A stretch of 64,000 nucleotides of DNA from Leucobacter triazinivorans (GCF_004208635.1 NZ_CP035806.1:3224001-3288000), one strand, 5' to 3'; positions 17,201 through 27,208 are shown, counted from the stretch's first letter. Numbers and translations: made by a program. Notes: generated by a model from the sequence alone, not told the origin.

Positions 17201-17652
17201 GCGACCTCTCGGTGCTGGACACCCCCGACTATCTCTACGGGCTCGAGTCCGGCCGGGAGCACGCGATCGATCTGGCGCGGGGTATCCGGCTCTACGTGGG
17301 CTTGGAAGCGATCGGCGAAGCGGACGACAAGGGGGTGCGCACCGTAATGGTGCGGGTCAACGGGCAGCTGCGTCAGGTCTTCGTGAAGGACGAGGGGGCG
17401 GCCGTCGAGGCGCCCGTCGCCGAGAAGGCCGATCGCACCGCACCCGGTCACGTCGCCGCGCCCTTCTCGGGCACCGTCACGATGAAGGCAGCCGTGGGCG
17501 AGGCCGTCGAGGCGGGACAGCCCGTGGCGACGATCGAGGCCATGAAGATGGAGGCCGCGATCACCGCGCCCGTGGCGGGCACGGTCGAGCGCATTGTGTT
17601 CACGGGTACCCGCTCGCTCGAAGCGGGCGACCTCATCGCCGTCATCGCGTAG
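14254..17652 (+). CDS. pyc: Pyruvate carboxylase
   Basis: Biotin-dependent anaplerotic enzyme making oxaloacetate from pyruvate, bicarbonate and ATP. The 1132-residue chain has the full domain order. Biotin carboxylase is at about 1-450 (VLVANRGEIAIRAFRAAHEL at the N-terminus and GGGGRGMR). The carboxyltransferase is at about 530-800 (TFRDAHQSLLATRVRTKDL; metal-site HLHTHDTPGG). The biotin carboxyl carrier domain is C-terminal, with the biotinylated lysine in EAMKMEA. The GTG start at 14254 follows AGAGGAG. It stands alone on the plus strand, divergent from parA. Confidence 0.96.
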   Translation: MFKKVLVANRGEIAIRAFRAAHELGASTVAVFPYEDRNSLHRLKADEAYLIGEAGHPVRAYLDVAEIVRVAVEAGADAIYPGYGFLSENPELAAAAEAAGIRFIGPGREALEMAGNKVAAKEHAIAAGVPVLRSTPPSTDIESLLAGAREIGFPVFAKAVAGGGGRGMRRVEREEDLRDALESAMREAESAFGDPTMFIEQAVLRPRHIEVQVLADSTGATVHLFERDCSVQRRHQKVVEIAPAPNLTQEKRDELTRDAIAFARSIGYENAGTVEFLLDTEGERAGEHVFIEMNPRIQVEHTVTEEVTDVDLVRSQMRIAAGATLEELDLAQEQIVLRGAALQCRITTEDPANGFRPDLGRITAYRSPGGGGVRIDGGTINVGAQISPHFDSMLAKLTCRGRTFEDAVVRARRALGEFRIRGVATNIPFLQAVLADPAFQAGDVATSFIEERPELLEMNKPKDRATRLLQHVANVTVNQPNGPRPGAIDPAAKLPAADLALPAPHGYRQRLLELGPDGYARSLREQTALAVTETTFRDAHQSLLATRVRTKDLARIAPYVARLTPQLWSVEAWGGATYDVALRFLGEDPWERLAALREALPNVPIQMLLRGQNTVGYTPYPAGVARAFVREAAETGVDVFRIFDALNDVNQMRVAIDAVRETGTAVAEVAMAYTGNLLSPDEDKYTLDYYLRLADEIVGAGAHVLAIKDMAGLLRPAAAAKLVAALRDRFELPVHLHTHDTPGGQLATLLAASAAGVDAVDAASAPMSGTTSQPSLSALVAALANTERDTGLEADAVYALEPYWDAVRALYSPFESGLPSPTGRVYSHEIPGGQLSNLRQQAIALGLSENFEKIEDMYAAADRILGRIPKVTPSSKVVGDLALHLAAVDADPADFEANPQSYDVPDSVVGFLAGELGEIPGGWPEPFRSKVLAGRSVDISVAPITPEDEASLASGGRDRRATLNRLLFPQPTRQFEQAREQFGDLSVLDTPDYLYGLESGREHAIDLARGIRLYVGLEAIGEADDKGVRTVMVRVNGQLRQVFVKDEGAAVEAPVAEKADRTAPGHVAAPFSGTVTMKAAVGEAVEAGQPVATIEAMKMEAAITAPVAGTVERIVFTGTRSLEAGDLIAVIA

Positions 17653-17677
17653 GCTGGGACATCGCGCCCGCAGGACA

Positions 17678-17755
17678 CGTCATCCTGCGGCCGCGAAGCG
17701 GGTCGCAGGATCGACGAACGACGACATGGATCCTGCGACTGCGCGCAGGATGACG
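17678..17755. repeat. Nested palindromic repeat, copy A (5' of def)
   Basis: Two nested inverted repeats. The outer arms are CGTCATCCTGCG (17678-17689) and CGCAGGATGACG (17744-17755); the inner arms are GTCGCAGGATC (17702-17712) and GATCCTGCGAC (17729-17739). The words match those of a second element at 18301-18413 on the other side of def. The pattern looks like a dispersed intergenic REP-like family. In RNA it would form a stable two-stage hairpin between pyc and def. Confidence 0.75.
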
Positions 17756-17768
17756 GGAAGGACTGCCA

Positions 17769-18260
17769 ATGGCGATTCGAGAGATCAGGCTGTTCGGCGA
17801 CCCGGTCCTGCGCACCGTGTGCGATCCGGTGGCGGAGATCGACGACGGAGTGCGCGCGCTGATCGCCGATCTGTGCGACACGGTCGACATGGAGGGCCGC
17901 GCCGGGCTCGCGGCCACACAGATCGGGCACACGCAGCGCGCATTCAGTCTGAACATCGACGGCGAGGTCAGCTACATCATCAACCCCGAGATCGTGGCGC
18001 TCGAGGGAGAGCCCGCTCCCACCGGCGAGGGATGCCTCTCGGTGCCCGATCTCTGGTTCGACGTGATGCGCTACCCGCGCGCGACGGTGCGCGGGATCGA
18101 CCTCGACGGCGCCGAGCTGGTGATCTCGGGGGAGGGCCTGCTCGCGCAGGCGCTCCAGCACGAGTGCGATCATCTCGACGGGAAGCTCTACATCGCTCGC
18201 CTGGACCGCGAGGCGCGCGGTGAGGCGATGCGGCGCATCCGCCAGTCCAGCTGGTTCTGA
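17769..18260 (+). CDS. def: Peptide deformylase
   Basis: Metalloenzyme that removes the formyl group from the initiator methionine of nascent proteins. All three family motifs are present in 163 residues: motif 1 as RAGLAATQIG (the usual GxGLAAxQ with Ala for the second Gly), motif 2 as EGCLSVP with the metal-binding Cys, and motif 3 as QHECDHLDGKLY with the HExxH metal ligands and catalytic Glu. It lies between pyc and a convergent acyl-CoA ligase gene and is bracketed by two related palindromic repeats. Confidence 0.95.
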   Translation: MAIREIRLFGDPVLRTVCDPVAEIDDGVRALIADLCDTVDMEGRAGLAATQIGHTQRAFSLNIDGEVSYIINPEIVALEGEPAPTGEGCLSVPDLWFDVMRYPRATVRGIDLDGAELVISGEGLLAQALQHECDHLDGKLYIARLDREARGEAMRRIRQSSWF

Positions 18261-18300
18261 CGTCCGCACCGAGAGCTTCCGCCGATAGGTCGCGCTGGAC

Positions 18301-18413
18301 CCGTCATTCTGCGCGTGGCGAAGCCGGTCATGCTGCGCGAGCGGAGCGAGTCGCAGTACGCAGAATCCATGTGTATGGATCCTGCGACTCGCAAGCTCGC
18401 GCAGGATGACCGG
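18301..18413. repeat. Nested palindromic repeat, copy B (3' of def)
   Basis: Related to the element at 17678-17755. The left part carries CCGTCATTCTGCGCG (18301-18315). Outer arms at 18324-18342 and 18395-18413 pair over 19 bp with one mismatch. Inner arms GCGAGTCGCAG (18346-18356) and CTGCGACTCGC (18382-18392) are perfect. Shared words with copy A are GTCAT-CTGCG, GGATCCTGCGACT and GCGCAGGATGAC. It lies in the gap between the convergent def and fadD genes. Confidence 0.75.
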
Positions 18414-18431
18414 AGCGGTCGATGGGCGAAA

Positions 18432-18468
18432 CGGGGGCGGTGACCGGTTCGACCGGTCACCGCCCCCG
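18432..18468. terminator. Bidirectional terminator-like hairpin between def and the acyl-CoA ligase gene
   Basis: Perfect 17-bp stem (18432-18448 with 18452-18468) and a 3-nt loop, 21 bp from the end of the minus-strand acyl-CoA ligase gene and downstream of def. A short TTTC follows on the minus strand; there is no T-run on the plus strand. It probably ends both convergent transcripts. Confidence 0.65.
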
Positions 18469-18489
18469 TCGCGGTGCGGGCAGGTGCGC

Positions 18490-20319
18490 CTACTTGCCCA
18501 CGCTCACGGCTTCCGTCTGCGGGTTGTCGCCGTAGAGCTTCGCGATCTCCCCGGCGAAGTCGCGCAGGATGTTGTCGCGCTTGATGCTCATCTTGGGGGT
18601 GAGGTGGCCGTTGGCCTCGATGAACTCGGTCGGCAGGATCACGAACTTGCGGATCGACTCAGCCCGCGAGACGTAGGAGTTGCCGTGGTCGATGGCGCTC
18701 TGCACTTCGGCGAGCACCTTCGGGTGGGCCGATGCCTCGTCGAGCGTCATGTTCGGATCCTCACCGTTGTTGTTCAGCCAGGCGGGGAGCATCTCCGGAT
18801 CGAGCGTGACGAGCGCGGAGATGAACGGCTTCTGGTCGCCGACGACGACCACCTGTCCGATGATGGTGTTGGAGCGGATCGGATCCTCAAGGGCGGCGGG
18901 AGCGACGTTCTTGCCGCCCGCGGTGACGATGATCTCCTTCTTGCGGCCCGTGATGGAAAGGTAGCCGTCCTCGTCGAGCGTCCCCAGGTCGCCGGTGCGG
19001 AAGAAGCCGTCATCGGTGAACACGGCGTTCGTGGCCTCGGGGTTGTTCCAGTACTCCTTGAAGACGTCGAGACCCTTGACCTCGATCTCGCCGTCATCCG
19101 CGATGCGCACCGTGTGGCCGGGCAGGGCCGGGCCTACGGTGCCGATCTTGAACTTGTCCGGCAGATTGACGGTGACGGGGGCGGTGGTCTCCGTGAGGCC
19201 GTAGCCCTCGAGGATCTTGACGCCGAGGCTGCGATAGAAGTGGCCGAGGTAGTGACTGAGCGGGGCCGACCCGGAGACGGCGAAGCGCACGTTGCCGCCC
19301 AGGCGCTCGCGCAGCTTCCCGTACACGAGCTTGTCGAAGACCTTGAACTTGAGGCCGAGCATGAAGGGCACCTTGCCGGCGTCGAGGGCCTCCGAATGCT
19401 CCACCGCCACCTTGGCGGCCGCGCGGAAGATCTTGCCCTTGCCCTCGGCCTCCGTCTTCTGCTCCGCCGAGTTGTAGACCTTCTCGAAGACGCGCGGCAC
19501 TGCCAGCAGGAAGGTCGGCTTGAAGCTGCCGAGCGCCGGCAGCAGCTGCGTCGTGTCGGCCTGGTGCCCGACGCGCACGCCGGAGTGCACCGCGAGCACC
19601 GAGATGAACCGCGCGAAGACGTGGGCGAGCGTGACGAACAGCAGCGTCGAGGAGCCGGGCTGCTGCACGACCTCGGAGAGCGCGGCGGCGGCGTTGCGCG
19701 AGAGGTCGACGAAGTTCGCGTGCGTCAGCACGCAGCCCTTGGGGCGGCCGGTCGATCCCGACGTGTAGATAAGGGTGGCGATGTCGCTGCCGACTGCAAG
19801 CGAGCGGCGTCGCTCGATCTCTTCGTCGGGGACGGAGCGCCCACCCGCGTGCAGTGCGTCGAGCGCGCCCTGATCGAGTCGCCAGTCGAGCGTGACCCCG
19901 GAGGCCTCGGCGCTGATCTCGCCGAACCGCTCGGCGTGCTCGGCCGTTTCGGTGATGATGCCGCGCGCGCCGGAATCCTCGAGGATCCAGTGGAGCTGCA
20001 GCGCGGAGGAGGTCTCGTAGACGGGCACCATGACGGCCCCCGCGTAGTGCAGGGCGAAGTCGATGAGCGACCACTCGTAGCTCGTCTTGCACATGAAGGC
20101 GATCCGATCGCCCGGCTCCACGCCGGCCGCCGCGAATCCCTTCGCGAGCGCGACCACCTGCTCGCGGAACTCCGCCGCGCTGATGTTGCGCCACCCCTCG
20201 CCCTGGGGTACCGCGAACAGCGCCCGATCCGGGGTCGCGGCGACACGCTGCTCCAGCAGGTCGGTGATGTTGTCCTCCGGGACGGAGGGGATCAGGATCG
20301 GGGTCTCAGACTGTTGCAC
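18490..20319 (-). CDS. fadD: Long-chain fatty acid-CoA ligase (AMP-dependent, FadD15 type)
   Basis: Activates long-chain fatty acids to acyl-CoA through an acyl-adenylate, probably at the membrane face. The 609-residue protein has the ATP-binding P-loop TLIYTSGSTGRPKGCVLTHA, the YGLTET motif (ILEGYGLTETTAPVT) and the later motif DGFFRTGDLG followed by GRKKEIIVTAGGKNV with the C-terminal domain. The GTG start at 20319 follows GAAGGAG. Divergent from plsC, which suggests shared involvement in lipid synthesis. Substrate chain length cannot be read from the sequence. Confidence 0.93.
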   Translation of the reverse strand: MQQSETPILIPSVPEDNITDLLEQRVAATPDRALFAVPQGEGWRNISAAEFREQVVALAKGFAAAGVEPGDRIAFMCKTSYEWSLIDFALHYAGAVMVPVYETSSALQLHWILEDSGARGIITETAEHAERFGEISAEASGVTLDWRLDQGALDALHAGGRSVPDEEIERRRSLAVGSDIATLIYTSGSTGRPKGCVLTHANFVDLSRNAAAALSEVVQQPGSSTLLFVTLAHVFARFISVLAVHSGVRVGHQADTTQLLPALGSFKPTFLLAVPRVFEKVYNSAEQKTEAEGKGKIFRAAAKVAVEHSEALDAGKVPFMLGLKFKVFDKLVYGKLRERLGGNVRFAVSGSAPLSHYLGHFYRSLGVKILEGYGLTETTAPVTVNLPDKFKIGTVGPALPGHTVRIADDGEIEVKGLDVFKEYWNNPEATNAVFTDDGFFRTGDLGTLDEDGYLSITGRKKEIIVTAGGKNVAPAALEDPIRSNTIIGQVVVVGDQKPFISALVTLDPEMLPAWLNNNGEDPNMTLDEASAHPKVLAEVQSAIDHGNSYVSRAESIRKFVILPTEFIEANGHLTPKMSIKRDNILRDFAGEIAKLYGDNPQTEAVSVGK

Positions 20320-20457
20320 GGCAGCTCCTTCGATACCTCGTCAAGGGGAAACGGCGGCACTTCCGCAGCACCGCGAAGATGTCTTCAGCCTATATGCATA
20401 CCGACGCCCCGCTCGGGCTCGGCTATTCTGTTCTGAGACGAGAGGAAACCGCCGGCA

Positions 20458-21129
20458 GTGCTCTATTGGATTTTTAAACACCTGATCATCGGGCCGTTCT
20501 TGAAGACGATCTATCGCCCGTGGGTGGAGGGTGCCGAGAATATTCCCGCGTCGGGGCCGGTGATTATTGTGGGAAACCACCTGTCGGTGATCGATTCCTT
20601 CTTCATGCCGTTGATGATCGACCGGCGCGTCTACTTCCTCGCCAAGAGCGACTACTTCACGGGGCGGGGCCTGAACGGCTGGCTGGTGAAGAACTTCATG
20701 CTCGCGGTGGGACAGCTGCCGATCGATCGCTCGGGCGGCAAGGCATCCGAGGCCTCGCTCAATACCGGACTCAGCGTGCTCGATCGAGGAGACGTGCTCG
20801 GCATCTATCCCGAGGGCACCCGCAGTCCCGACGCTCGTCTCTACCGAGGACGCACGGGCGTCGCCCGGCTCGTGCTCGAGTCGGGGGCGACGGTCGTGCC
20901 CATCGTGATGATCGACACCGAGAAGGCCATGCCCATCGGGGTGAAGGTGCCGAAGATCCGCCGCATCGGCACGGTCATCGGCAAGCCGCTCGACTTCAGC
21001 CGATTCCGGGGCATGAGCGCCGACCGCTTCGTGCTGCGGAGCGTGACCGACGAGATCATGCTGGAGATCCAGAAGCTGAGCGGTCAGGAGTATGTCGACG
21101 TGTACGCCTCCAGCGTACGCAACCGGTGA
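20458..21129 (+). CDS. plsC: 1-acyl-sn-glycerol-3-phosphate acyltransferase family protein
   Basis: Membrane-associated acyltransferase that transfers an acyl chain to lysophosphatidic acid or a related acceptor. The catalytic HX4D motif is NHLSVIDS with His41 and Asp46. The substrate-binding YPEGTRSPD block follows, and then VVPIVMIDTEKAMPIG. The length of 223 residues is normal. The GTG start at 20458 is preceded by AGAGGAAA and, further up, a candidate -10 TATTCT at 20424-20429. The exact acceptor (glycerolipid or other) is not certain. Confidence 0.88.
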   Translation: MLYWIFKHLIIGPFLKTIYRPWVEGAENIPASGPVIIVGNHLSVIDSFFMPLMIDRRVYFLAKSDYFTGRGLNGWLVKNFMLAVGQLPIDRSGGKASEASLNTGLSVLDRGDVLGIYPEGTRSPDARLYRGRTGVARLVLESGATVVPIVMIDTEKAMPIGVKVPKIRRIGTVIGKPLDFSRFRGMSADRFVLRSVTDEIMLEIQKLSGQEYVDVYASSVRNR

Positions 21130-21231
21130 TCTGCGCGATCGGAGGGCGCGGCCTAGTAGGCTGGAGGGGTTGCGGTCCCGTGCCGCAGCATTCGCGTACC
21201 CGCATTTCAGACGAAGGATCCGGAAGAGCTG

Positions 21232-22602
21232 ATGACGATCCAGACCACCGACACTGCTGCATCTCGAGCATTCGCTGAGCTCGACGCGTATCGCGAGCGC
21301 GATGCGAAGCAGCAGCCGAGCTGGCCGGATCCGCAGGCGGTCGAGGCGGCATCGGCCGAACTCGCCGCGCAGCCGCCCCTCGTCTTCGCGGGGGAGGCTG
21401 ATCAGCTGCGCGAGCGGCTCGCCGCCGCCGCCCGCGGTGAGGCATTCCTGCTGCAGGGCGGGGACTGCGCCGAGACGTTCGCAGCGGCCACGGCCGACAA
21501 GATCCGCGACCGGGTGAAGACCCTGCTCCAGATGGCGGTCGTGCTCACCTACGGCGCCTCGATGCCGGTCATCAAGGTCGGCCGCATGGCGGGTCAGTTC
21601 GCCAAGCCGCGCTCGAGCACCAGCGAGACGCGCGAAGACGTGACGCTGCCCGCGTACCGCGGAGACCTCGTCAACGGCTACGACTTCACCGTCGAGTCGC
21701 GCACCGCGAACCCGCAGCGCCTCGTCCAGGGCTACCACGTGTCGGCGTCGACGCTCAACCTGATCCGCGCGTTCACGCAGGGCGGCTTCGCCGATCTGCG
21801 CCAGGTGCACGAGTGGAACAAGGGCTTCGTCTCGAACCCCGCGAATCAGCGCTACGAGTCGCTTGCCGCCGAGATCGACCGCGCGCTCAGGTTCATGGAG
21901 GCCTGCGGAGTGGAGAGCACCGCGCTCACCCAGACCGAGTTCTACGTGAGTCACGAGGCGCTGCTGCTCGACTACGAGCGCCCCCTCACTCGGGTCGACT
22001 CGCGCACGGGCGAGCTGTACGACACGTCCGGGCACATGCTCTGGATCGGGGAGCGCACGCGCGACCTCGACGGCGCGCACGTCGAATTCCTCTCGCACGT
22101 GCGCAACCCGATCGGGGTCAAGCTCGGACCGACCGCCACCGTCGACGATGCGCTGCGCCTCATCGACAAGCTCGATCCGCAGCGCGAGCCCGGCCGTCTG
22201 ACCTTCATCACCCGCATGGGCGCCGGCAGAATCCGCGAGGTGCTCCCCGGTCTGCTGGCCGGTGTGCGCGACGCGGGGGCGACGCCGCTCTGGGTCACCG
22301 ATCCGATGCACGGCAACGGGATCACCACCGCGACGGGGTTCAAGACCCGACGCTTCGACGACGTCATGGACGAGCTCCTCGGCTTCTTCGAGGCGCACCG
22401 AGAGGTGGGCACGTTCCCCGGCGGCATCCACGTGGAGCTCACCGGTGACGATGTGACCGAGTGCCTCGGCGGCTCTGAGAACATCGACGAGGCGGCGCTC
22501 GAGACGCGCTACGAGTCGCTCTGCGATCCGCGCCTCAACCACATGCAGTCGCTCGAGCTCGCCTTCCTCGTGGCCGAGGAGCTCAAGCGCCTGCGGCGGT
22601 GA
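21232..22602 (+). CDS. aroG: 3-deoxy-7-phosphoheptulonate synthase, class II
   Basis: First enzyme of the shikimate pathway, condensing phosphoenolpyruvate with erythrose 4-phosphate. The 456-residue sequence is a class II (plant-like) DAHP synthase, the form typical of actinobacteria. Segments seen are LLQGGDCAETF near residue 80, YRGDLVNGYDF, and WVTDPMHGNGI late in the protein, which carries metal- and PEP-binding residues. A strong candidate -10, TAGGCT, is at 21157-21162. It ends 22 bp from the convergent kinase gene. The aroG-kinase-Rv2175c-polyprenyl synthase neighbourhood matches that around M. tuberculosis pknL. Confidence 0.95.
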   Translation: MTIQTTDTAASRAFAELDAYRERDAKQQPSWPDPQAVEAASAELAAQPPLVFAGEADQLRERLAAAARGEAFLLQGGDCAETFAAATADKIRDRVKTLLQMAVVLTYGASMPVIKVGRMAGQFAKPRSSTSETREDVTLPAYRGDLVNGYDFTVESRTANPQRLVQGYHVSASTLNLIRAFTQGGFADLRQVHEWNKGFVSNPANQRYESLAAEIDRALRFMEACGVESTALTQTEFYVSHEALLLDYERPLTRVDSRTGELYDTSGHMLWIGERTRDLDGAHVEFLSHVRNPIGVKLGPTATVDDALRLIDKLDPQREPGRLTFITRMGAGRIREVLPGLLAGVRDAGATPLWVTDPMHGNGITTATGFKTRRFDDVMDELLGFFEAHREVGTFPGGIHVELTGDDVTECLGGSENIDEAALETRYESLCDPRLNHMQSLELAFLVAEELKRLRR

Positions 22603-22624
22603 TCCCGGAGCGCGGACCCGCGGA

Positions 22625-24760
<2,136 letters not shown>

Positions 24761-24854
24761 GCCGAGAGTCTACGGAAGTTCGCGTGCGATTCGCCTGACC
24801 CGCGCCGAGCAGTCGCGGATTGCGATCATTCGACGACGCTGGCAGAGTTGAAGC

Positions 24855-25202
24855 GTGCCAGAGAACATTGCACCCGAAACGCCCTTCCTCACCGTCGCCG
24901 ATCTCGTCGAGCGCTTCGGTCTCACTCCGGGGAAGATTCACCGGCTCATCGAGGACCACCAGCTCGCAGCGGTGCGCGTCGACGGCGTGCTGCAGGTGCC
25001 GGCGGAGTTCGTGGTCGACGACCACCCGCTGCCGCCGCTGCGCGGCACGCTGCTGGTGCTGCTCGATGCCGGCTTCTCGGACGACGAGGCGGTGGCATGG
25101 CTGCTCGCCCACAACGACGAGCTGGGGGAGCGGCCCGTCGAATCGCTGCGCGCCGGCCGCAAGAGCGCGGTGCGGCGCGCAACCCAGGCACTCGCCTTCT
25201 GA
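24855..25202 (+). CDS. Rv2175c-like winged-helix DNA-binding protein
   Basis: 115-residue protein with an N-terminal helix-turn-helix (LTVADLVERFGLTPGKIHRL) and the conserved C-terminal part (LRGTLLVLLDAGFSDDEAVA and then WLLAHNDELG). In M. tuberculosis Rv2175c binds DNA and is a substrate of PknL, which lowers its DNA affinity when phosphorylated (published for that protein). It is divergent from the kinase gene here, as in mycobacteria. The GTG start sits 6 nt after CAGAGT, a weak leaderless-type -10. Several Thr residues in the N-terminal 15 could be phosphorylated, as in Rv2175c. Confidence 0.85.
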   Translation: MPENIAPETPFLTVADLVERFGLTPGKIHRLIEDHQLAAVRVDGVLQVPAEFVVDDHPLPPLRGTLLVLLDAGFSDDEAVAWLLAHNDELGERPVESLRAGRKSAVRRATQALAF

Positions 25203-25205
25203 GGA

Positions 25206-26306
25206 TCAGGACGAGCGCCGCGTCGCGCGTTCCGCGAGCCGGCCGAGCATTTCCGCGGAGTCGGGCCGGATCGGGGCGCGGCGCAGCGCGTCCGTCGCTC
25301 GGTCGACGTTGCGGCTGATCATCTGCTCGACTCGATCGACCGCGCCGCTCTCGCGGATGGTGCGCTGCAGGATCGACACTTGTTCACGTTCGAGATCCCC
25401 GCCGAGGAGGTCGTCGAAGATGCGTCTCTGCGTCGGCGGGAGATGCTCTCTGGCGAGTGTCACGAGCACGGTGCGCTTCCCCTCGGCCAGGTCGTCGCCT
25501 GCGGGCTTCCCCGTGACCTCCTCGTCGCCGAACACGCCCAGCAGGTCGTCTCGCAGCTGAAAGGCGACGCCGATCGGCAGGCCGAAGTCGGCGAGACTCT
25601 GCTCCTGGCCCTCATCGGCCCCCGCGAGGGCGGCGCCGATCAGCAGCGGCGCCTCGACGCTGTACTTCGCCGACTTGTAGACGAGGACCCGTGTCGAGCG
25701 TTCGAGCTGCTCGGTATGGGGTGCGAACACCGACTGCTGCTCTTCGAGCACGTCGAGGTACTGGCCCACGGCGACCTCGCTGCGCATGCGGTTGAAGTGT
25801 CGTCTCGCTCGGCCGGCAGCGCCGCGATCGGGCAGCGCATCGCAGGCGTTCTGCAGGAGTTCATCGGCCCAGGACTGCAGGAGGTCGCCGAGGAGGATGG
25901 CTCCCGCGAGGCCGAAGTGCTCGGGATCGCCGCGCCAGTCGTGCTGGCGGTGCAGTGCGGCGAACAGGCGGTGCACCGCGGGGCGGCCGCGACGGGTGCC
26001 GGAGCGGTCGATCACGTCGTCGTGGATGAGGGCTGCCGCGTGGAAGAACTCGAGCGCGCAGGCGGCATCGAGCACCGCTGCGAGCTCGCCGTCGACGCGC
26101 GCGGACATGTCGAGGGGCCGCACGGCGCGGTATCCCAGCGCCGCGAACTGGGCGCGGAAGCGTTTTCCGCCCGACAGGAAGCCGAGCGCCTCGTCGAGCA
26201 GCGGCTCCGCGTCGCGTCCGAGCGGCTCGAGTGCCTGGCGATGGCGGGCCAGCGTATCGCCGATCCGCTCCTGAATAAGCCCTGCGAGTCGTGTCGTTTC
26301 TTGCAC
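25206..26306 (-). CDS. idsA: Polyprenyl (geranylgeranyl-type) diphosphate synthase
   Basis: Trans-isoprenyl diphosphate synthase of 366 residues, elongating allylic diphosphates with IPP. The two Asp-rich motifs are HDDVIDRSGTRRG (first) and QLRDDLLGVFGD (second), with the conserved GKPAGDDLAEGKRT after it. Chain length cannot be fixed from sequence, but the residues before the first motif (CALEFFHAAALIH) suggest a short- to medium-chain product. The GTG start at 26306 lies 6 nt from TAGGCT, so the mRNA is probably leaderless. Products may feed quinone, carotenoid or lipid-carrier synthesis. Confidence 0.9.
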   Translation of the reverse strand: MQETTRLAGLIQERIGDTLARHRQALEPLGRDAEPLLDEALGFLSGGKRFRAQFAALGYRAVRPLDMSARVDGELAAVLDAACALEFFHAAALIHDDVIDRSGTRRGRPAVHRLFAALHRQHDWRGDPEHFGLAGAILLGDLLQSWADELLQNACDALPDRGAAGRARRHFNRMRSEVAVGQYLDVLEEQQSVFAPHTEQLERSTRVLVYKSAKYSVEAPLLIGAALAGADEGQEQSLADFGLPIGVAFQLRDDLLGVFGDEEVTGKPAGDDLAEGKRTVLVTLAREHLPPTQRRIFDDLLGGDLEREQVSILQRTIRESGAVDRVEQMISRNVDRATDALRRAPIRPDSAEMLGRLAERATRRSS

Positions 26307-26400
26307 GCAACTAGCCTAGCTGTGGGGCGGCGAAGTAGACTGTAGCCAGCGAAGGCTGCAGGGGTTTTCGATAACGTGAAGCAAGTCCGGGAGGGTCGTC

Positions 26401-26787
26401 ATGGCGCTGTCAGAACGAGAGCAGCGGCTGCTTGACGAGATGGAGCGAGGCTTCTATCAGAGCGAAGCCGATGTGATGCAGACGGTCTCGGCGAGTCGTC
26501 GCCGGGTGAACTACCGCTCGCTGGTGCTCGGCATCATCGTCGTGCTGATCGGAGTCGGCGTGCTCGTCGGCGGCGTTGCGGCGCAGCAGCTCTGGTTGGG
26601 GCTCATCGGCTTCGCGGTGATGCTCGGCGGGGTGATGCTGATGTTCCGTCGCGGCCCCGAGCCCAGCATCGAGTCGGAGCTCTCCGCAGGTGCGAAGAGC
26701 GGCGGCGGCGAGGGTGCAGCCGCACGCTCGTCGCTCAGCGAGCGCATGGAGCGCCGCTGGGATGAGCGCATGGGGGGCGAGCGCTAG
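26401..26787 (+). CDS. DUF3040 membrane protein
   Basis: 128-residue protein with the DUF3040 pattern: an amphipathic N-terminus beginning ALSEREQRLLDEMERGFYQS, then two transmembrane helices (about residues 41-62 and 65-83), then a basic hydrophilic tail. Function unknown; the family is widespread in actinobacteria and this gene often precedes mraZ. A candidate -10 TAGACT is at 26336-26341. Its transcript ends at a strong intrinsic terminator (26818-26861). Confidence 0.88.
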   Translation: MALSEREQRLLDEMERGFYQSEADVMQTVSASRRRVNYRSLVLGIIVVLIGVGVLVGGVAAQQLWLGLIGFAVMLGGVMLMFRRGPEPSIESELSAGAKSGGGEGAAARSSLSERMERRWDERMGGER

Positions 26788-26817
26788 CAGCGCACCCCCG
26801 GCACGAACAGCTTTCTC

Positions 26818-26861
26818 GAGGAGGGGGCCGCGGATGACCGCGGCCCCCTCCTCTCGTTTTT
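26818..26861 (+). terminator. Intrinsic terminator after the DUF3040 gene
   Basis: Perfect 16-bp GC-rich stem (26818-26833 with 26838-26853), a 4-nt ATGA loop, then TCGTTTTT. This is the clearest rho-independent terminator in the window, and it isolates the division cluster from upstream transcription. Confidence 0.92.
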
Positions 26862-26995
26862 CCGTGCCCGGGCTGCGCCCACGCGCGTGCCTGCCCGTGG
26901 TGCTCTCTCCCGCTCTCCGCCACGCGCGCCAATAGTTGCTGCCTCGCCTCGACGGTGACGACACCTACTGGCGCGCGGAGGGTGCTGCGTGACTC

Positions 26996-27013
26996 CTCCA
27001 CTTCCCTCCACTT
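26996..27013 (-). promoter_or_regulatory. Upstream, inverted MraZ-type boxes
   Basis: CTCCACTT at 26996-27003 and again at 27006-27013, period 10 bp. Read on the minus strand this is AAGTGGAG-GG-AAGTGGAG, the same box as in the array before mraZ but facing the other way and about 150 bp upstream. Confidence 0.6.
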
Positions 27014-27159
27014 GGGCGGCCAGGCACTCGCGGGGCTCGGCGGATCGTCGCTCTCGCGGGCGTTCGCGCGGCGAAACGCGCGGGGTGCGACAGGGGAGCG
27101 GCCGCACTGCTTCGGTTCGCTTCCGCGGAATCATGCGGATCTGCCCGAGCCGGGTTGCA

Positions 27160-27208
27160 AAGTGGAGAGGAAAAGCCAAGAAGTGGAGGAAAGTGGAGTA
27201 GTGTGGTG
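27160..27208 (+). promoter_or_regulatory. MraZ-box array of the division cluster promoter
   Basis: AAGTGGAG occurs at 27160-27167, 27181-27188 and 27191-27198, followed by a degenerate GTGTGGTG at 27201-27208. The starts are spaced 21, 10 and 10 bp. MraZ proteins bind direct repeats of short G-rich boxes with about one helical turn spacing ahead of their own gene (known from E. coli, Mycoplasma and corynebacteria). The array ends 27 bp before the mraZ start, so MraZ autoregulation is likely. Confidence 0.8.

Noticed and set aside
26989..27201. 70-residue plus-strand frame in the mraZ upstream gap
   Set aside because: Composition is Arg/Ser/Gly-rich like non-coding GC-rich DNA, it has no ribosome binding site, and it runs through the MraZ-box array.
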